A stretch of DNA of 64,000 nucleotides. Origin: Anastatus disparis. Its lineage: Eukaryota; Arthropoda; Insecta; Hymenoptera; Eupelmidae. Both the position numbers and the translations under genes were made by a program. Below, one piece after another: positions 1 to 12,905 of this stretch. The notes under the pieces were generated by a model. It was not told the DNA's origin. It did not search any database and saw only the letters and a list, made by a program, of their open reading frames with translations. The DNA lies in the NCBI GenBank assembly GCA_017163975.1, contig JAFFSR010000218.1:7753501-7817500 (forward strand), read 5' to 3'. The first letter of the stretch is position 1, and each line of letters opens with the position of its first letter.

Positions 1-201
1 TAATATCAAGTTTTATATTTGTATGAATTTTGAAATAAAATTATTCAATTGAATTATATGAATAATTAAATTTTTAAAAATTTATTTAATTTTTTAGATT
101 TTTTATTTGTATCGATTATTTATAACATAACTCATTTTATTGCAAAAAATATTTTTCATAATACGAAGAAAATTACCAAATAATGAAGTACTATAACCAT
201 T

Positions 202-400
202 GAGGTCGTCAGTGGCTCAGTCGGTAGAGCGATGGACTCGTAATCTCGTGGTCCCGAGTTCGATTCCCGCCCTCAGCCAATTTTATACAAGCACCACTGT
301 ACGTTACATGTTCTTTGTTCTTAAACTCACTGAAACGACACCTCCGTCACTAATTAGCATCACAATGATAGCATATATGCAGCGACGTTAAATAAGTAAC
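202..400 (+). mobile_element. tRNA-derived SINE, copy 1
   Basis: The head resembles a tRNA with an A box (AGTGGCTCAGTCGGTAGAGC) and a B box (CCGAGTTCGATTCCC). The anticodon-loop position reads CTCGTAA, suggesting a threonine-type (CGT) tRNA ancestor. An unrelated body follows (CAAGCACCACTGTACGTTAC; GATAGCATATATGCAGCGAC), with a TTAAATAA tail. The body excludes a plain tRNA gene. Confidence 0.85.
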
Positions 401-1228
401 AAAAAAAGAAAATAATATCCATTAGCTATCTCTAATATTTTTTTTCCTTTTTTTTTGCTTTCGTCTTTTTTTTACTCTCTTTTTTCTTTTTTTTTTAAAT
501 TTGATCGCGCTCACGTCGAGGGACAATATATATGTATTTATTCTTGAATACATGAATGCCCTTTTGCGAAGATTGCCAGCCACGGTTATTCGCATATTGA
601 CCTGAATGCTATATGTATAATATTTTTCTCAGCTTAGAATCGCAAAAGTTTTTTTTTTATGGAATTTTTTGTTTTACAAAGTAAAAGTTATTTTTTTTTG
701 TGTATGGACGTAAACATTTTTGTTAACCTTGTTGGAGTTTGTTAGAAATGTATGCGTTTGTTTTAAATAAATGTTGGTCACTTTTTTTTATATGAACAAT
801 TGTGGGGATAAAAATGAATTTTTTTTTTGTAAAACAAAAGATAAATTTATGTTATAAGAAGATTAGTTTTGAATTTTAATATTTTTATAATTACTTTAAG
901 TTTTTGTAAAATGTTAAATATTTGAAAATTCGAAATTGCTGAATCAATATAAATTCTATGCATTAGATTTTGGTGATTCTATTTTGAATCCAGAATCGGT
1001 GACCTAGAAAAACATTTAAACTTTAAATTTTAACTTTAGTTTCAAAATAGAATTTGTAAAATTATCCAAACTGCATTTAAGTTTTATTATGTTTCTGTTT
1101 GACAAACATCCATCCTCTAATGTTTACTTAGTTATTTTTTCTTTTTATATTTTAATGTAAAATATATTTTTTGAATTCATAATCAATGTTTAAATCAAAC
1201 AACTAGAAAATCAATCACTACTTTTTAA

Positions 1229-1412
1229 TTTAATTTTATTTACCGTCGCTATATTTATGTTATCATTGCTGATAAGCGACGGATTTCAGTGAGTTTAAGA
1301 ACAAAGCACATGTAACGTACAGTGATGCTTGTATAAAATTGGCTGAGGGAATCTAACTCAGGAGCTCGAGATTACGGGTCCATCGCTCTACCAACTGAGT
1401 CACTGACAACCT
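1229..1412 (-). mobile_element. tRNA-derived SINE, copy 2
   Basis: Same family as copy 1, in the right arm of the large inverted repeat. The B box and the tRNA 3' half carry several substitutions (GAGCTCCTGAGTTAGATTCC), while the body retains ACGTTACATGTGCTTTGTTC. The divergence from copy 1 shows that the inverted duplication is not very recent, or that the copies inserted separately. Confidence 0.85.
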
Positions 1413-1693
1413 TAATGGTTGTAATACTTTATTATTTGGTAATTTTCTTCGTATTACGAAAAATATCTTTTACAATAAAAATAAGTTATATTATAAACTA
1501 TCAATACGAATAAAAAATTTTCAATATTGTAGAAAATTAAATAAATTCTTAAAAATTTAATTATTTATAAATCAATTAAATAATTTTATTTCATAATTTT
1601 TACAAACGAAATTTGATATTAATCAGATTTGCTTTAAAGCTTATTTTTCCAGAAGTAATTCAGCAAGTTTTCAAACACTAACACAATTTTAAC

Positions 1694-1697
<4 letters not shown>

Positions 1698-1750
<53 letters not shown>
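1698..1750. repeat. (TA)n microsatellite
   Basis: Uninterrupted TA dinucleotides, just right of the large inverted repeat. Confidence 0.97.
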
Positions 1751-1752
<2 letters not shown>

Positions 1753-4076
1753 GTAGTAGCACTATATTGACATCTCAGCAGGAGAAAAGCAATAAATCAC
1801 AGTTGTAATAGTACTTGGGAAAGTGATTTCATACTTTCCAAATATAGATAGAAAATATAATTCTTATTGCAAAATACAATCCTAATAATACAATTTCAAC
1901 AATTTTCGAAAAATTCTAAAACAAAATTGGTTTAATAAAATTTTAGTGCAAAATTAGTTTAATAGAATTAAAAAGCATTAGAAAAATTGTTAATTCTAAA
2001 AAAATATTCTACGTTCAGATAAATTTAAATTTTTCATTTTTAATTAACATAAATTTTTCTACAAAAATTTTCAATAAAATCAAATTTTCTTAATTTTACG
2101 TTCAATCTGCACTTGCCGTTAAAAGGGTTAAAACGAAATAATTCAGTTAGGATATAACTTTGATTTTTAATTAACTTGAAAATATTTCAAGCATGAATAT
2201 ATGACGTATTCATTGTTAAACTAAAAATCCCAGTACAATGAAAAAAGTAAATAAGACTTTTTCTCCATTGTGTACAGTAAATCTATTCTCATCACGCACT
2301 ATCCATAGAGAATTTTTTTTTCTCTCCTCTCCTCTCGTAACACACAATGTGTGCTACTGAAACCTCAAAAAAAAAAAAAGAAAAAATCAAACAAAACAAA
2401 AATCTAGTCGAAAATTCCGGGTGAGCAACCGAAAACTAAACCAAACTATCGTTGTTGAAAAAAAAAAAAAAATATATAATTCTGCTTCAACGCAAAAAAT
2501 CCATTCAAGCCTTTAGCCTTTAGTTTACTCCTTGATTCAAAAGTTCTGGTTTTGGTTACGTCTAGTACGTATATATATATATAGGAACTTTTATTGACCT
2601 CAACCAGTTTTCAACGCCAGGCAGTCCGGCGCCCCCTCAAGCGACTTGAAATATTGCCGATTCGTTCGCCGAGTTATACTACTACTACTAGTACTACTAC
2701 TACAACTATAGTTACTATTCCTCTGTACTTTACCAGCAACCTTTTCTCTCTCTCTCTTTGCCCAAAAAGGCTTTTGCATATTCATGCGGCTTTTGGCTTT
2801 ACCTTGCACATGTCGCGTACCGATACAAGTTTTCACACAGCATAACATACACATACAGACGTACACGTATATATTCGAACTGCAACAACAACAAGCTAAA
2901 ACACGTGACACATACCTTACGCGGATATTTCTCCTATGGTTTGTTATATCCTGAGACTTTTGGACTTTAATATATACATATTGTTTAAACTGTTCACGCG
3001 CGTATAGCTGGCTGTCTTTATAATTTTACTTTTGTAGAAACGTTGTTATATACGTGCTCAAAGCATAACAGATGTAAAGAGAGTTTGAACTATAAGTTTT
3101 GATAAATGTGGCTTGTTACGTGTAAGCTCTCGTTGCTTGATTATAATTATTGTTTGATTTTGCCTTTATAGAAGAATAATTAATGCTTCAGATCAATTTC
3201 AAAATTTATTTTGTTTTCTGAAGTGCTCCGAACATTTGACAAACAAAACAATCGTTTATAATGGTTAAGTTTGAAATTATGAACATGATGGCTTTCATTG
3301 ATGGTTTTGAGAAATTTTAGGAATTAACTTCAAATGTGAATTAACATAAATAATTTGTTATATTAAATGGTATTAAGAAAATGAAAACCTAATTTGTTCA
3401 ATTTGATTCTCTCAAAGATTACAAATACAAAATATCCTAGAAAATAAAATATTAAAATGTGTTTAATCTTTTAAGTTTATGAATTTGTTTCTGATGCAAA
3501 ATAAAATTTTGAAGAATTCCTGTAATTTATCAAGTAAGTACTTTTACGCTTTTTCATCTGATTTTCCTTCGTACTTCATTTTCTTTGATGTTATTTTTTT
3601 TTCTAAAACGCGGAAGAAGAGGACCAGTCTTTTTGATCATAGATTTTAATCAGACTCCGGGAGATGTTTTTTCCATTGCCTAAAAAAGATGAAAAGATTC
3701 TTTTTTTCTTCTTGCTTGTAGTTTGATTTGATTTTCTTTGCACTTAAAGAAATTGATTTTCTTTTTTAATTCATAATGCTTCACGCTTCTTTTGGTAACC
3801 AAATCATCAAATCTCGATTTATTTATTATTCGTAAAAAATGAATGAGGTTATTCATTTAGTAAATTATACTATCACCAAGGACATGGAATTTAATATGTG
3901 TTTCGACTATTAACATAATTTAAAATATATACGCATGAAAATGAATGTTTATTAACATGAAAGTTAATACATTTCACATTAATTTTACAGTAAGATAAAA
4001 TAAAATTTAATGCAAAAATAATACAAAATAAATGTATATACATGATTTGCATTTAATGTTATAAATGTGTCCTATT

Positions 4077-4271
4077 GAGGTCTGAGTGGCTCAGTCAAAA
4101 GAGCGGAGGATTCGTAATCTCGAGGATCTGAGTTCGAATTCCGCTCTTGGCCGATTGACACAAGTACCGCTGTAAATTATATGTGCTTTGTTCACACTGA
4201 TGACCTCCGTCGCTAATTAGCATCGTAATGATAGCATAAATACAGCGACGTTAAATAAAATAAAGAAAAAA
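4077..4271 (+). mobile_element. tRNA-derived SINE, copy 3
   Basis: The head GAGTGGCTCAGTCAAAAGAG and B-box region GAGTTCGAATTCC are followed by the family body (CAAGTACCGCTGTAAATTAT; CCTCCGTCGCTAATTAGCAT) and a TTAAATAAAATAAAG tail. Sequence just upstream (about 3932-4070) resembles that beside copy 6. Confidence 0.85.
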
Positions 4272-5167
4272 CATGGGCAATGTCGTTCAAAACCGCACTT
4301 AACTTAATGTCTTTTTTAACTTTGCGCATTCAAAAAATTATTTAGTAATTTATTCATCTTGATTTTTGTCATCAGTTTAAAGATAATAATCGCATAATTT
4401 TGAAAATTCTCGTTTCATTAAATAGTCTCAAATAATTAATGCAATAATGATATTTTCTGGCTCAACTTGTTATCTCCAGGAGACATTAATTGAGAATAAA
4501 ATGTGCAGTTTAATCAATGTCTTCGAAAATTACAAAACTGGAAAATTTTATGAAAATTAATACGTAATCATTTATTGATGTAGTAACATCGTTTAACAAT
4601 CGTTTATTACTGGTAAATTTAATTTGAATCGTAAGCGACGTATTATAATGTTTATTATTGTTTTCATATTACGATCATTTTATAATGGTATTTATTATTT
4701 TGATTAAAAAAGCTTTGGCTTATTTATGAGAGAAGATGCGTGACAGCAAAAAAAATTTTTTTTCATGAATATTACAGGAGCATTAAATAAAATAAAACAA
4801 CAAAACTATTTTCAAAAAAATTATTTTGATTTAACGCGGCTCATTTTTTTATTTTTTATTTTCAAAAAATTAACCATCAAATAATTATCAGTAAGTATAA
4901 TTAATGTGTTTTCGTTTTGAACTCAAATCATGATTTTGAAAATTGTTCTTTTTTCATACATTAAAATTTTAATTTTCTAAAATGGTTAAAAACATTTTTG
5001 AAAAAACTTTGATAAAACGATTTTTTGGAAAAATTTTACAATAACGTTCTTTTGCAATAAAAGTAAAAGTATCTTGTTCAATGTGCGACTACAATTTTAA
5101 AACTAACAAAGATAATTTAATGGAATTTTATTTGGTTATCAAGTATCGTAAGTACATTATTTCATTA

Positions 5168-5450
5168 CACTGAGAGAAAGATTTCATAACTGTTAACTTA
5201 GTATATTAACTATTAAAGTATATATTGTAGATTCTGATTAAATATACAAATCTTAATAGTTGAAATCAAATATTAATAGTTAAGATATTATATTCTTTCT
5301 AAAGATACGTAAAGTTTTATAGTAAATATATGAAGTTATTAGCTTTATATATATTAACTATTAATATATAATACAATAAATACTAAGAAAATTTAAAACT
5401 AAAATCAAATATACAGATATTTTAACAGTTATTAAACTTTTCTCTCAGTG
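5168..5450. mobile_element. TA-flanked AT-rich MITE
   Basis: The ends CACTGAGAGAAAGATTTCAT and, inverted, CACTGAGAGAAAAGTTTAAT each continue into AACTGTTAA and form the terminal repeats. TA dinucleotides at 5166-5167 and 5451-5452 flank the element. The 283-bp interior is made of AT-rich TTAATAGTT-like motifs. The ends recall the MITE at 40738, so the two may depend on related transposases. Confidence 0.85.
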
Positions 5451-8229
5451 TAGATGTTCAAGTCATTATATACAGTATTTTCTAAGAAAATATCTCGTAG
5501 AAAGAAAATTGATTTTTCAATCAGAATGATAATGTCTGAAATAAATTAACAGACGTCGATCTGAGATTTTTCCAGAAAGATTGAGTTCTTTGTACGACTT
5601 TTAAAATATTTTTGTTGTAGGTAGTTTTTTTAATCTTATATTTCAATTATTTAAGACTTCAGAATGTGACATTTCTTTAAAATAAAATTAAATAATTTTT
5701 ATAAAATGTTTTACCCAGTATAAAAGTTTTTATAAAAAATTAAAAGACACAATGTATTGGTAATGGTTTTTCATTCATAAACACAAATACTATATTTTGA
5801 TTAAAAATCCGAAGAATAATAATATATTAAAAAAGAAATTTATTAAATAATGAAAAAAACTTGATTAAATTCAATCGACATTGTTTATTCTCTCGTTTTC
5901 CTTTTCTGCGTGGATTAATTACTCAATAACTTGGCTACTACTTTCTCGGAACAAGTTCATCAGTATACACCCACGGAAATATATGTATGAACAAAAAGAA
6001 AAAAAAAAACAAAAAGGAGGAAAAAAAATTTTTAATCAAAGTCAGCTGTTCATCATGTTTCGCAAAAATTTTACATCTACACGTCAGTGCATACCTTTTT
6101 TTTTATATACAACGACGCTTTTAACCCAGTATTGATCCTTCTTTCTTTTTTTTTTGCTTTTTTTCGCTTTTTTTTTGAAAAATGTAGACAGCAAAACGAA
6201 AGAAACGAGATCCTTTTTTCTCATTTTACCTTTTTCCAAACCACTTCTTCTACTTTCTACCTTCTTATACTATCTTATAACTATACATCTTGGACACTCT
6301 CTCGTATACGGTTGAGGCTCATTACTTCACTATACTATCTCTTCTCGTTTATATCTTGCTTTTCCTATTTCTTTCGCACGCTTTCGTTTTTTTTTACTAT
6401 TGAAAAGCCTTGTAGTCTTGACAACGGCATATATGTATGTACATAGACGTATGAAAGTGCATATGGAATATTCCATGTTGCGATGAAATTTTTTTCATGT
6501 GAATGATTAATTAAGTCAAGTTTAATGATGAAAATTTTATTCAAATTTCAATGAAAATAAAGCAAAGAATTTTCAAAAAAACTGTACACTTTATTAACTA
6601 ATTTTAATTTTTTATTATAATATACAACTTATTAAATTAATTAAAAAGGAGTTGATATGATGGGCTACTAAATTAATAGCAATTTTTTAATTTCTAATTT
6701 TTAATTAACATTTTACAAAATTTTTCATTATTCTTTTACGATTATAAAATTTTATGTTTCTAAATATTTTTCTGAAGACAACAATAATTGCAAAGAAAAA
6801 GACTTTTCATGGTTGATAAAATAAAAAAATATAGTTTTTTAAAATCAATATATTCAATACCTTCAACGCGAGATGCTCCATATACGACTTCTACATAACA
6901 CATATTTGCACGTAACAGTCGTTACAACTAATCGGCAATGAACAGATTTTCCAATGTTATTGGTATAACTTGAAAAATGGACAGAAAGAAACTCGACTTT
7001 GGCCAATATAATAATACCCATGTGAAGAATACAAGAATTCGATTTTTCGAACGTATCCAAAGGACAACGCCTTCGTATAACGTGATAAAAGAAGCGTGAA
7101 GATTTGTTCATTTTTTTTTCTTTTTTTTTCTTTGGTTTTCTTTTGTGTTGGATGTAAGAAAAAAAATAATAAAAGAGAGAGAATGAAAAGAGCTTTTCAA
7201 TGATTCATGGGTGAATGATTTTCTGCAAACGTGGTTTTGTAATTGTTCAAAGGGAATTTTTTTGGAAAATTTTGGCTACAGTCGTAAGTTTTTGAACTTC
7301 GATTGCTGGCGTTCGCAATTCTATTATTTTCGAATTTTTCTTTAATTTACACTTTTTTTGTTTGGGAATTGTAAAAAATTTTTTGACTTTTTTTATAAAT
7401 TTATAAATAGTATTGGTCTGTTGAAATAATCTGCTTTGATAATTTCTTTTTTAGAGCTGATTTTATTACTTGAAATGGTATCTGTTTTTGAATAATTTTT
7501 TTTAAGTCTAATTAAAATAAACATTATAATAACTTATTAATATTACTATAAATTAATGTTAATATTACTATAAACTAATGTGAATTCAACTCACAATTTC
7601 AATAAATGATTTTAAAAAATCTTTAGAGTAAATTTATGTTATTTCATTTAGCAAAAATAGTTTTCTATTCATGTACATTTTTCATCTTTCTAGTTTTTGT
7701 ATTTACTCTATATTTTCATTTATAAACAATCTATTCGGAATAAAAAAATTTTTATGAAAAAATTCCAAACATTTTCACAACTACTTTTTTCTCTAATTTT
7801 ATAATCCATCGAGTAAAAAAAATTTTTCAAGCATAAATATTTTACCAAAATACCAAAAACTATTTTTCAGTCATTCAAAAAAATATTTAAATATTTTCAA
7901 AATAAAGGAAAGATAATAAAAAACAATATTCCATTGAAGCAACAAAAGAAAAAGAAAGCTTTGGACTTTCACTGTTTCTCTTGAGAATTTTAATATCCTG
8001 TTTCATATCCAGCTCGTTCTTATCTTTTTGAAAACTTTTACAGCTTAACTTAGCATAAAACTTTTATTCCTCTAATTTCACTTGAAAGTAAAAATGAATT
8101 TTTACTTGTTTATAATTAAATGAAATTTTTAATTATTTTGCCATCTCGCAATATTTAATATCAATTTTTTAAATCCAAAAAAAATGTTTTTTATCCATCG
8201 ATTATAACGGAAGATTCCCACGTATAAAT

Positions 8230-8470
8230 AAGGGAATGCAAGGGAACGTAAAAAATTATTATCAATACTTACATTTAATAAAAGTATGAAAATTAAAGAA
8301 AAAAAAATGATGCGGGAAATTAAAGGAAATGTGAGAAAATGAACGATTAAAGTTGCAAGAGTAAGTGAAAAAATCAAGGTTTCGTCAGACAGTTAAAATC
8401 AATAATGGGATAATTAAATGTTTTTTTTCTTTTTCCAATGCGAAATTAATTCAGTTTAAATTGTAGATAA
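8230..8470. repeat. Dispersed intronic repeat, copy A
   Basis: It aligns in the same orientation with about 31060-31300. The best-kept block is TGCAAGA.TAAGTGAAAAAA, followed by TCAAG.TTT.GTC.GAC, with TGTGAGAAAA upstream. It is non-coding. No termini are recognised. Confidence 0.65.
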
Positions 8471-8722
8471 CTTCATAAATTTCCTGATAATTCAAAGCTG
8501 TTTTATACCAAAATTTTACAAATCACCTCATGGGAAATTTTTTTTTAATATATTGTTAAAGAATCAATCACAAATGTCTATGAAACATTGAATAAATACC
8601 ATTTCCGTCAAAAATAAAATAAAAAGTAAATTTTAAAAAATCCAAAAAAGAAAAATAAAATTCAAAGAACGAATAGAATTTCCATAATATTCTTAACAGC
8701 TAAATGTATACATTTGACTTAC

Positions 8723-8874
8723 CCAGTCCTGACGAAGTTGGCAAAGTACTGGATTATGCTTTCCGAGAGTGAGACTTCTGCCCTCGTGTAATTCCGTGGG
8801 AAATGGCCAAATCCGTCTACTAATGGAGCACCGAAAACGAAAGGCAACTCTTCGCCGTGCACCGAACCCATTCT
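8723..8874 (-). CDS. Nlg: Neuroligin, internal exon E (VHGEE histidine exon)
   Basis: This exon continues in phase from exon D (GDYPQ|RMGSVHGEEL). It encodes RMGSVHGEELPFVFGAPLVDGFGHFPRNYT and SLSESIIQYFANFVRTG. The histidine of VHGEELPFVFG aligns with the catalytic-triad histidine of cholinesterases, and NYT is a potential N-glycosylation site. The acceptor is TTTTTATAG before 8874. The donor is GTAAGT after 8723, splitting the final glycine codon (GG|). Family members continue with D-P-N and then about 60 more esterase residues, a stalk, a transmembrane helix and a cytoplasmic PDZ-binding tail. I found none of these to the left, so they probably lie outside the window. Confidence 0.97.
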
Positions 8875-11800
8875 CTATAAAAAGAAAAAATAAAACAAAA
8901 TAGATTTCTTCCTTATTTTTATTCCAAAAGGAATGTATGCAATTAACCAAAAACCGACTTTACGATTATTAAAGCGTTTGTACTAATTTTTCAAGGCTAC
9001 GTATATCGTAGCTTTCTCTTAACGTATTCTTTCTTCTTTTTTTTAAATTAAAGGATTACAAGGTACAAGGATTAATTGTAGGTCGGAGAAAAGCTTGAAA
9101 ATTTTCCTTTTCTCTCCTCCAAACCTTGTACCGCTTTTCTCCACTCGTTTTCTTTTCTTTTAGCAATGCTGTAAATTGGCTTATCTCTTCGTCTTTTTCA
9201 CTAAAACTACCAACGAGAGACGACGAGGACGACGATGAGAGAGAGATAAGGTAATGTCGAGGTTTTATCTTTTGTTTCAAAGGAAACCCAAGGTACTTTT
9301 ATAGTTAACCTTGTATTTTTTAAAGGATTAAACAATTTCGTTTTTATCTAAAGTTATTTTTAAACTTTAAGTAAGGTTAAATATTACGCTCTTAGGTTAA
9401 TTTGAATTTCATTATTTTTTATTTAAAAACTTAAAGAAAAAATTTATTGCGTAATTTTTCATTGCACCAATAATTTTGAATTTTACACCAGTCTTTATGA
9501 AACTCAAATATCAAGTCACTTTTCATTTAACTTGAATTCAGAACAATAAAACAAACCGGAAAGAGCATAAAGATGATTAAGACGACAGCTAAAGCGCATC
9601 GTTATTCAACTTTAGAGATTATTATCAAGCGTTTAAAAAACCCAACTTTCTATGAATTTTGTCGGTTAATTAATCATAAAAGTTTTTTTTTTTTGTTCGC
9701 AAAGAGAGCTTAGATTGTTGTTTTACAGTTTTACTAGTTATAAGCTTAAGTGAAATTCAGTTCTTTTTTTTCTCTCTCTCTCTCTGCTCATTTTATATTT
9801 TTATTTAAAAGTTAAACTTAACTAAAACTATGTTAAAAGCTCTCAACTACAACCTCATAAGAGCTACTCTTTAAAACAAACTTGTTTCATTATCCTTTTT
9901 GAAAAGTTCTTGAGAACGTACAAAACGCGTGAAGGTACTTTATACGCGTGAAATTTTCCAACTGCAATATGTACATTTAAGTTTTAAATAGTTTAATAAG
10001 TATACAAATGATTGCTTCGCGTACTTTTCGAATGGAGAAACAAGTAACATCGATTTTAGGCTTAGACGGATGGAATTCGTTGATTTTATTTGTCGTTTAT
10101 TGTTTCAGAGTAAAATGACTAATCAGAGACAAATTTATTCGGTTGTAAATTTCGCTTCAACTTTCTTTGTAAAAATTCTCTTCAGTAGTTTTTTCGTATC
10201 ATCATGTTTATAAGATTTTTTCGTACAATGTTGCTATGTCAATTCTATCAGAAGAGTTTTATTCGTGAGATTTATAAAAAGTTCCTGAAAAAAGTTTTCA
10301 TAAAGGTAATTGAAACATAGACCAGCTTTTACAACTAAATAAATTTGCCTGTGATTAGTCATTTCACCCTAAAGTGAAAAGTTTGTATTTTATTATCTCA
10401 TAGAATGATATTTTTGTCTATAAAATATTTTTACATCTTGTTTTGTTTTTAAATTTTTTTATCTAACGTTGCAAATCTAATCCTTTTAATAGACATTCAA
10501 AAAATTTATTCATATTATTATTTTTAAATTTTTATGTTATTGTGTATTATTTGTACATCATTATAATATATTACTATATACTTTTTACGGTTTAAAAATG
10601 AAATAACGTAAAAAGTAATACTTGAAAATGTTTACACGAGAATTTATGAAAAATAAAAAAAATTTAAATATTTATGATGAAATATATGTCAGGTAAACTT
10701 CAGAAATGTAACATATATTCTTCGCTCTTTCTATTTCCTCATACTTCAACATAAATTCTACTCTTGACAAATGATAAATCATGAATCATGAAACATTATT
10801 TTTATATTTATTAAAAAAAAATTCAATTATTTAAAAAGAAAATATTAACAATCAAATTTTTTTAAATCTACATCGAAATTGTCAATTTAACTTTTAGCCA
10901 ACCTTCGCAATTTAAAACCGACACTTACGAAATAAAGAAGAAGAAAAAAGGAAAAGAAAGAAGAAAACAAATCGTCTAATGCAAGCCAGCACTTTTTAAC
11001 AAGCAAATTTTATACGCGTGTTAAAAACGCTTATCCAACATCTCTAAGCTTTTTTTTTCTTCTTCTCCTCTCCCTTTCCCTTTTTACACCTTAATTAAAC
11101 TCAAAGCTTTGCACTCTCAAACAAACTTTCGTATATATATATACGTATAAGCTTTACTTACATAAACGTTTAAGCGTCTCAGTCAAAGGAAGCGATCTTG
11201 TATACCAAAAGAAAAAAGATAAAAGAAAAAAAAGGAGAAGAAAATTGACGAAAATAAAAAAGGATTTAAGGCAAAGGAAGAGAAAAGGGCAAAGGAGGTA
11301 AAATAAAAATTGAGTTTCACGTATATACGAGCGTGTATAATTAAGCCAATGACTTGTGTATATGTAGCTTTGCTAATGTACCAAAGTGTCGTTGCAAATT
11401 TAAAGGAACAAGGTTGCTATTAACTTTCTTTGCTTTTTTTTTCTTGAAAATAAAATAAAAATGGAAAAAAGCACGTATGTAACATATAGTCTTTGTTAAA
11501 TAAATTTTAGAATGTTAAAACATTGATGAACGAAGGGAAACTAGAAAAGTAAAAGTATGCAACAGGAAAAAAAATATCAAAAGATACTGGAAATTTTAAT
11601 GAAAAATATCATGTAACGAAGCTCCACGCGACGTTATTCCTCATATGCACGTAGTATCCTTTATAATAATACTCTGCAACGTACAAGTGTATCATATATC
11701 TTTGCTTACATTATATTCAAGTAAGTTCGTATTAGTTTGCTTGTACACATACAAATCTCTACATATCCACGTATGAATATATTACGTATCAATGTGTAAG

Positions 11801-11884
11801 CAAATATTTCCTTTTTTTTTAATTTTATTTTTACATCATTTTTTATGTGTAAGTTCATTTGTATTTATATAAACTTATTTCATA

Positions 11885-12600
11885 GTATATATCGACGGTG
11901 GCTACGAAAACAAACACAGATGAAAAGAGCCGCGAAAAAAAACACATCGAAATTGTGCCGCGAAAAAAAACACATTTCCAAAAGTGCGGCGAAAAAAAAC
12001 ACATCTCCAAAAGTGCGGCGAAGAAAAACACATCTCCAAAAGTGCGGCGAAAAAAAACACATCTTCAAAAGTGCGGCGAAGAAAAACACATTTTCAAAAG
12101 TGGCGGCGAAGAAAAACACACCTTCAAAAGTGGTGGCGAAGAAAAACACATCTTCAAAAGTGGCGGCGAAGAAAAACACACCTTCAAAAGTGGCGGCGAA
12201 GAAAAACACACCTTCGAAAGTGGCGGCGAAGAAGAACACCTCTTTAAAACACAGTGACAATTTTCAAAAAGGGTGTTTTTCTTCGCCGCACTTTTGAAGG
12301 TGTGTTTTTCTTCGACGCCACTTTTGAAGATGTGTTTTTCTTCCCCGCACTTTTGAAGGTGTGTTTTTCTTCGCTGCCACTTTTGAAGATGTGTTTTTCT
12401 TCGCCGCACTTTTGAAGGTGTGTTTTTCTTCGCCGCCACTTTTGGAGATGTGTTTTTTTTGCGTTGCACTTTTGGAGATGTGTTTTTTTTGCGTCACAAT
12501 TTTGGAGATGTGTTCTTTTTGCGTCGCACTTTTGGAGATGTGTTTTTTTTCGTAGTCAATTACTCAGTTGTGATTGTTTTCGTAGCCACCGTCGATATAC
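11885..12600. mobile_element. Foldback element with arms made of 29-30 bp tandem repeats
   Basis: The ends are inverted copies (GTATAT..CGACGGTGGC, with CTACGAAAACAA just inside) and sit between TA dinucleotides at 11883-11884 and 12601-12602, suggesting a TA target duplication. The left arm (about 11926-12248) holds about eleven head-to-tail units of the form GAAAAACACA-CTTCAAAAGTG-CGGCGAA. The right arm (about 12275-12560) holds about ten units in reverse orientation. Unit length is 29 or 30 bp. The middle is a non-repeated segment of about 25 bp. This is the architecture of Drosophila FB-type elements. The long open frames on both strands (KKNTPSKVAA-type repeats) come from the unit length being near a multiple of three, and I do not believe they are genes. 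No transposase is present, so it must be non-autonomous. Confidence 0.85.
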
Positions 12601-12845
12601 TAATGTATGTGCAAGTATTATTTGTTTCTATTAATGCACTTAAATATACACCATGTACAAACACATCCATATAATATTTAATTGTGTAGAATATATAATA
12701 TATATTTACGGACGCATTATAATTGTATATCGATGCATATATATATATGCAGTGGCCAATATTTTATTATATAATTAATATTTTTTCCTTGTTCATCAAA
12801 TCCTTCTGAATTCTGAATATATATATGTATTGTTTCCAAATCACG

Positions 12846-12846
<1 letters not shown>

Positions 12847-12902
<56 letters not shown>
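12847..12902. repeat. (TA)n microsatellite
   Basis: Uninterrupted TA run, 250 bp right of the foldback element. Confidence 0.97.

Positions 12903-12905
<3 letters not shown>

Larger units (their letters stand above)
1..1621. repeat. Large inverted repeat with SINE-bearing arms
   Basis: Bases 1-396 and about 1229-1621 are inverted copies, clearly homologous throughout: TTGGTAATTTTCTTCGTATT and its surroundings, and TAATATCAA at base 1 against TTGATATTA at 1613-1621. Each arm is about 200 bp of AT-rich sequence followed, inwards, by one SINE copy. The spacer is about 830 bp of AT-rich DNA with no recognisable gene. The match still holds at base 1, so the left arm probably extends beyond the window. 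Confidence 0.85.
1..8722 (-). other. Neuroligin intron downstream of exon E
   Basis: At least 8.7 kb of AT-rich intron (sense strand minus), continuing past the left edge. It contains the large inverted repeat at 1-1621 with two SINEs, a (TA)n tract near 1698-1750, a (TACTAC)-type microsatellite near 2677-2705, a third SINE at about 4077, a TA-flanked MITE at 5168, and a dispersed-repeat copy at about 8230-8470. The stretch 2594-2970 is less AT-rich, but its open frames resemble no family I know. I see no further coding exon. Confidence 0.75.

Noticed and set aside
206..280. tRNA gene (and the six similar heads)
   Set aside because: Each head is followed by the same unrelated body and A/T-rich tail, and the tRNA stems are imperfect. 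These are SINEs.
2594..2970. Short genes on both strands in a less AT-rich stretch
   Set aside because: The frames are rich in Thr/Tyr or Ser/Cys from TAC-type repeats, match no family I know and lack supported splice sites.
5881..6446. Two plus-strand Phe/Ser-rich frames
   Set aside because: Translation of T-rich tracts; no motif, start context or splice support.
11845..12497. Long overlapping open frames on both strands with KKNTPSKVAA-like peptide repeats
   Set aside because: They arise from the 29-30 bp unit of the foldback element. Several frames are open at once and none has a credible gene structure.
11926..12560. CRISPR-like array of about 30-bp repeats
   Set aside because: Units are head to tail without unique spacers, reverse orientation at the centre, and lie in a eukaryotic intron.
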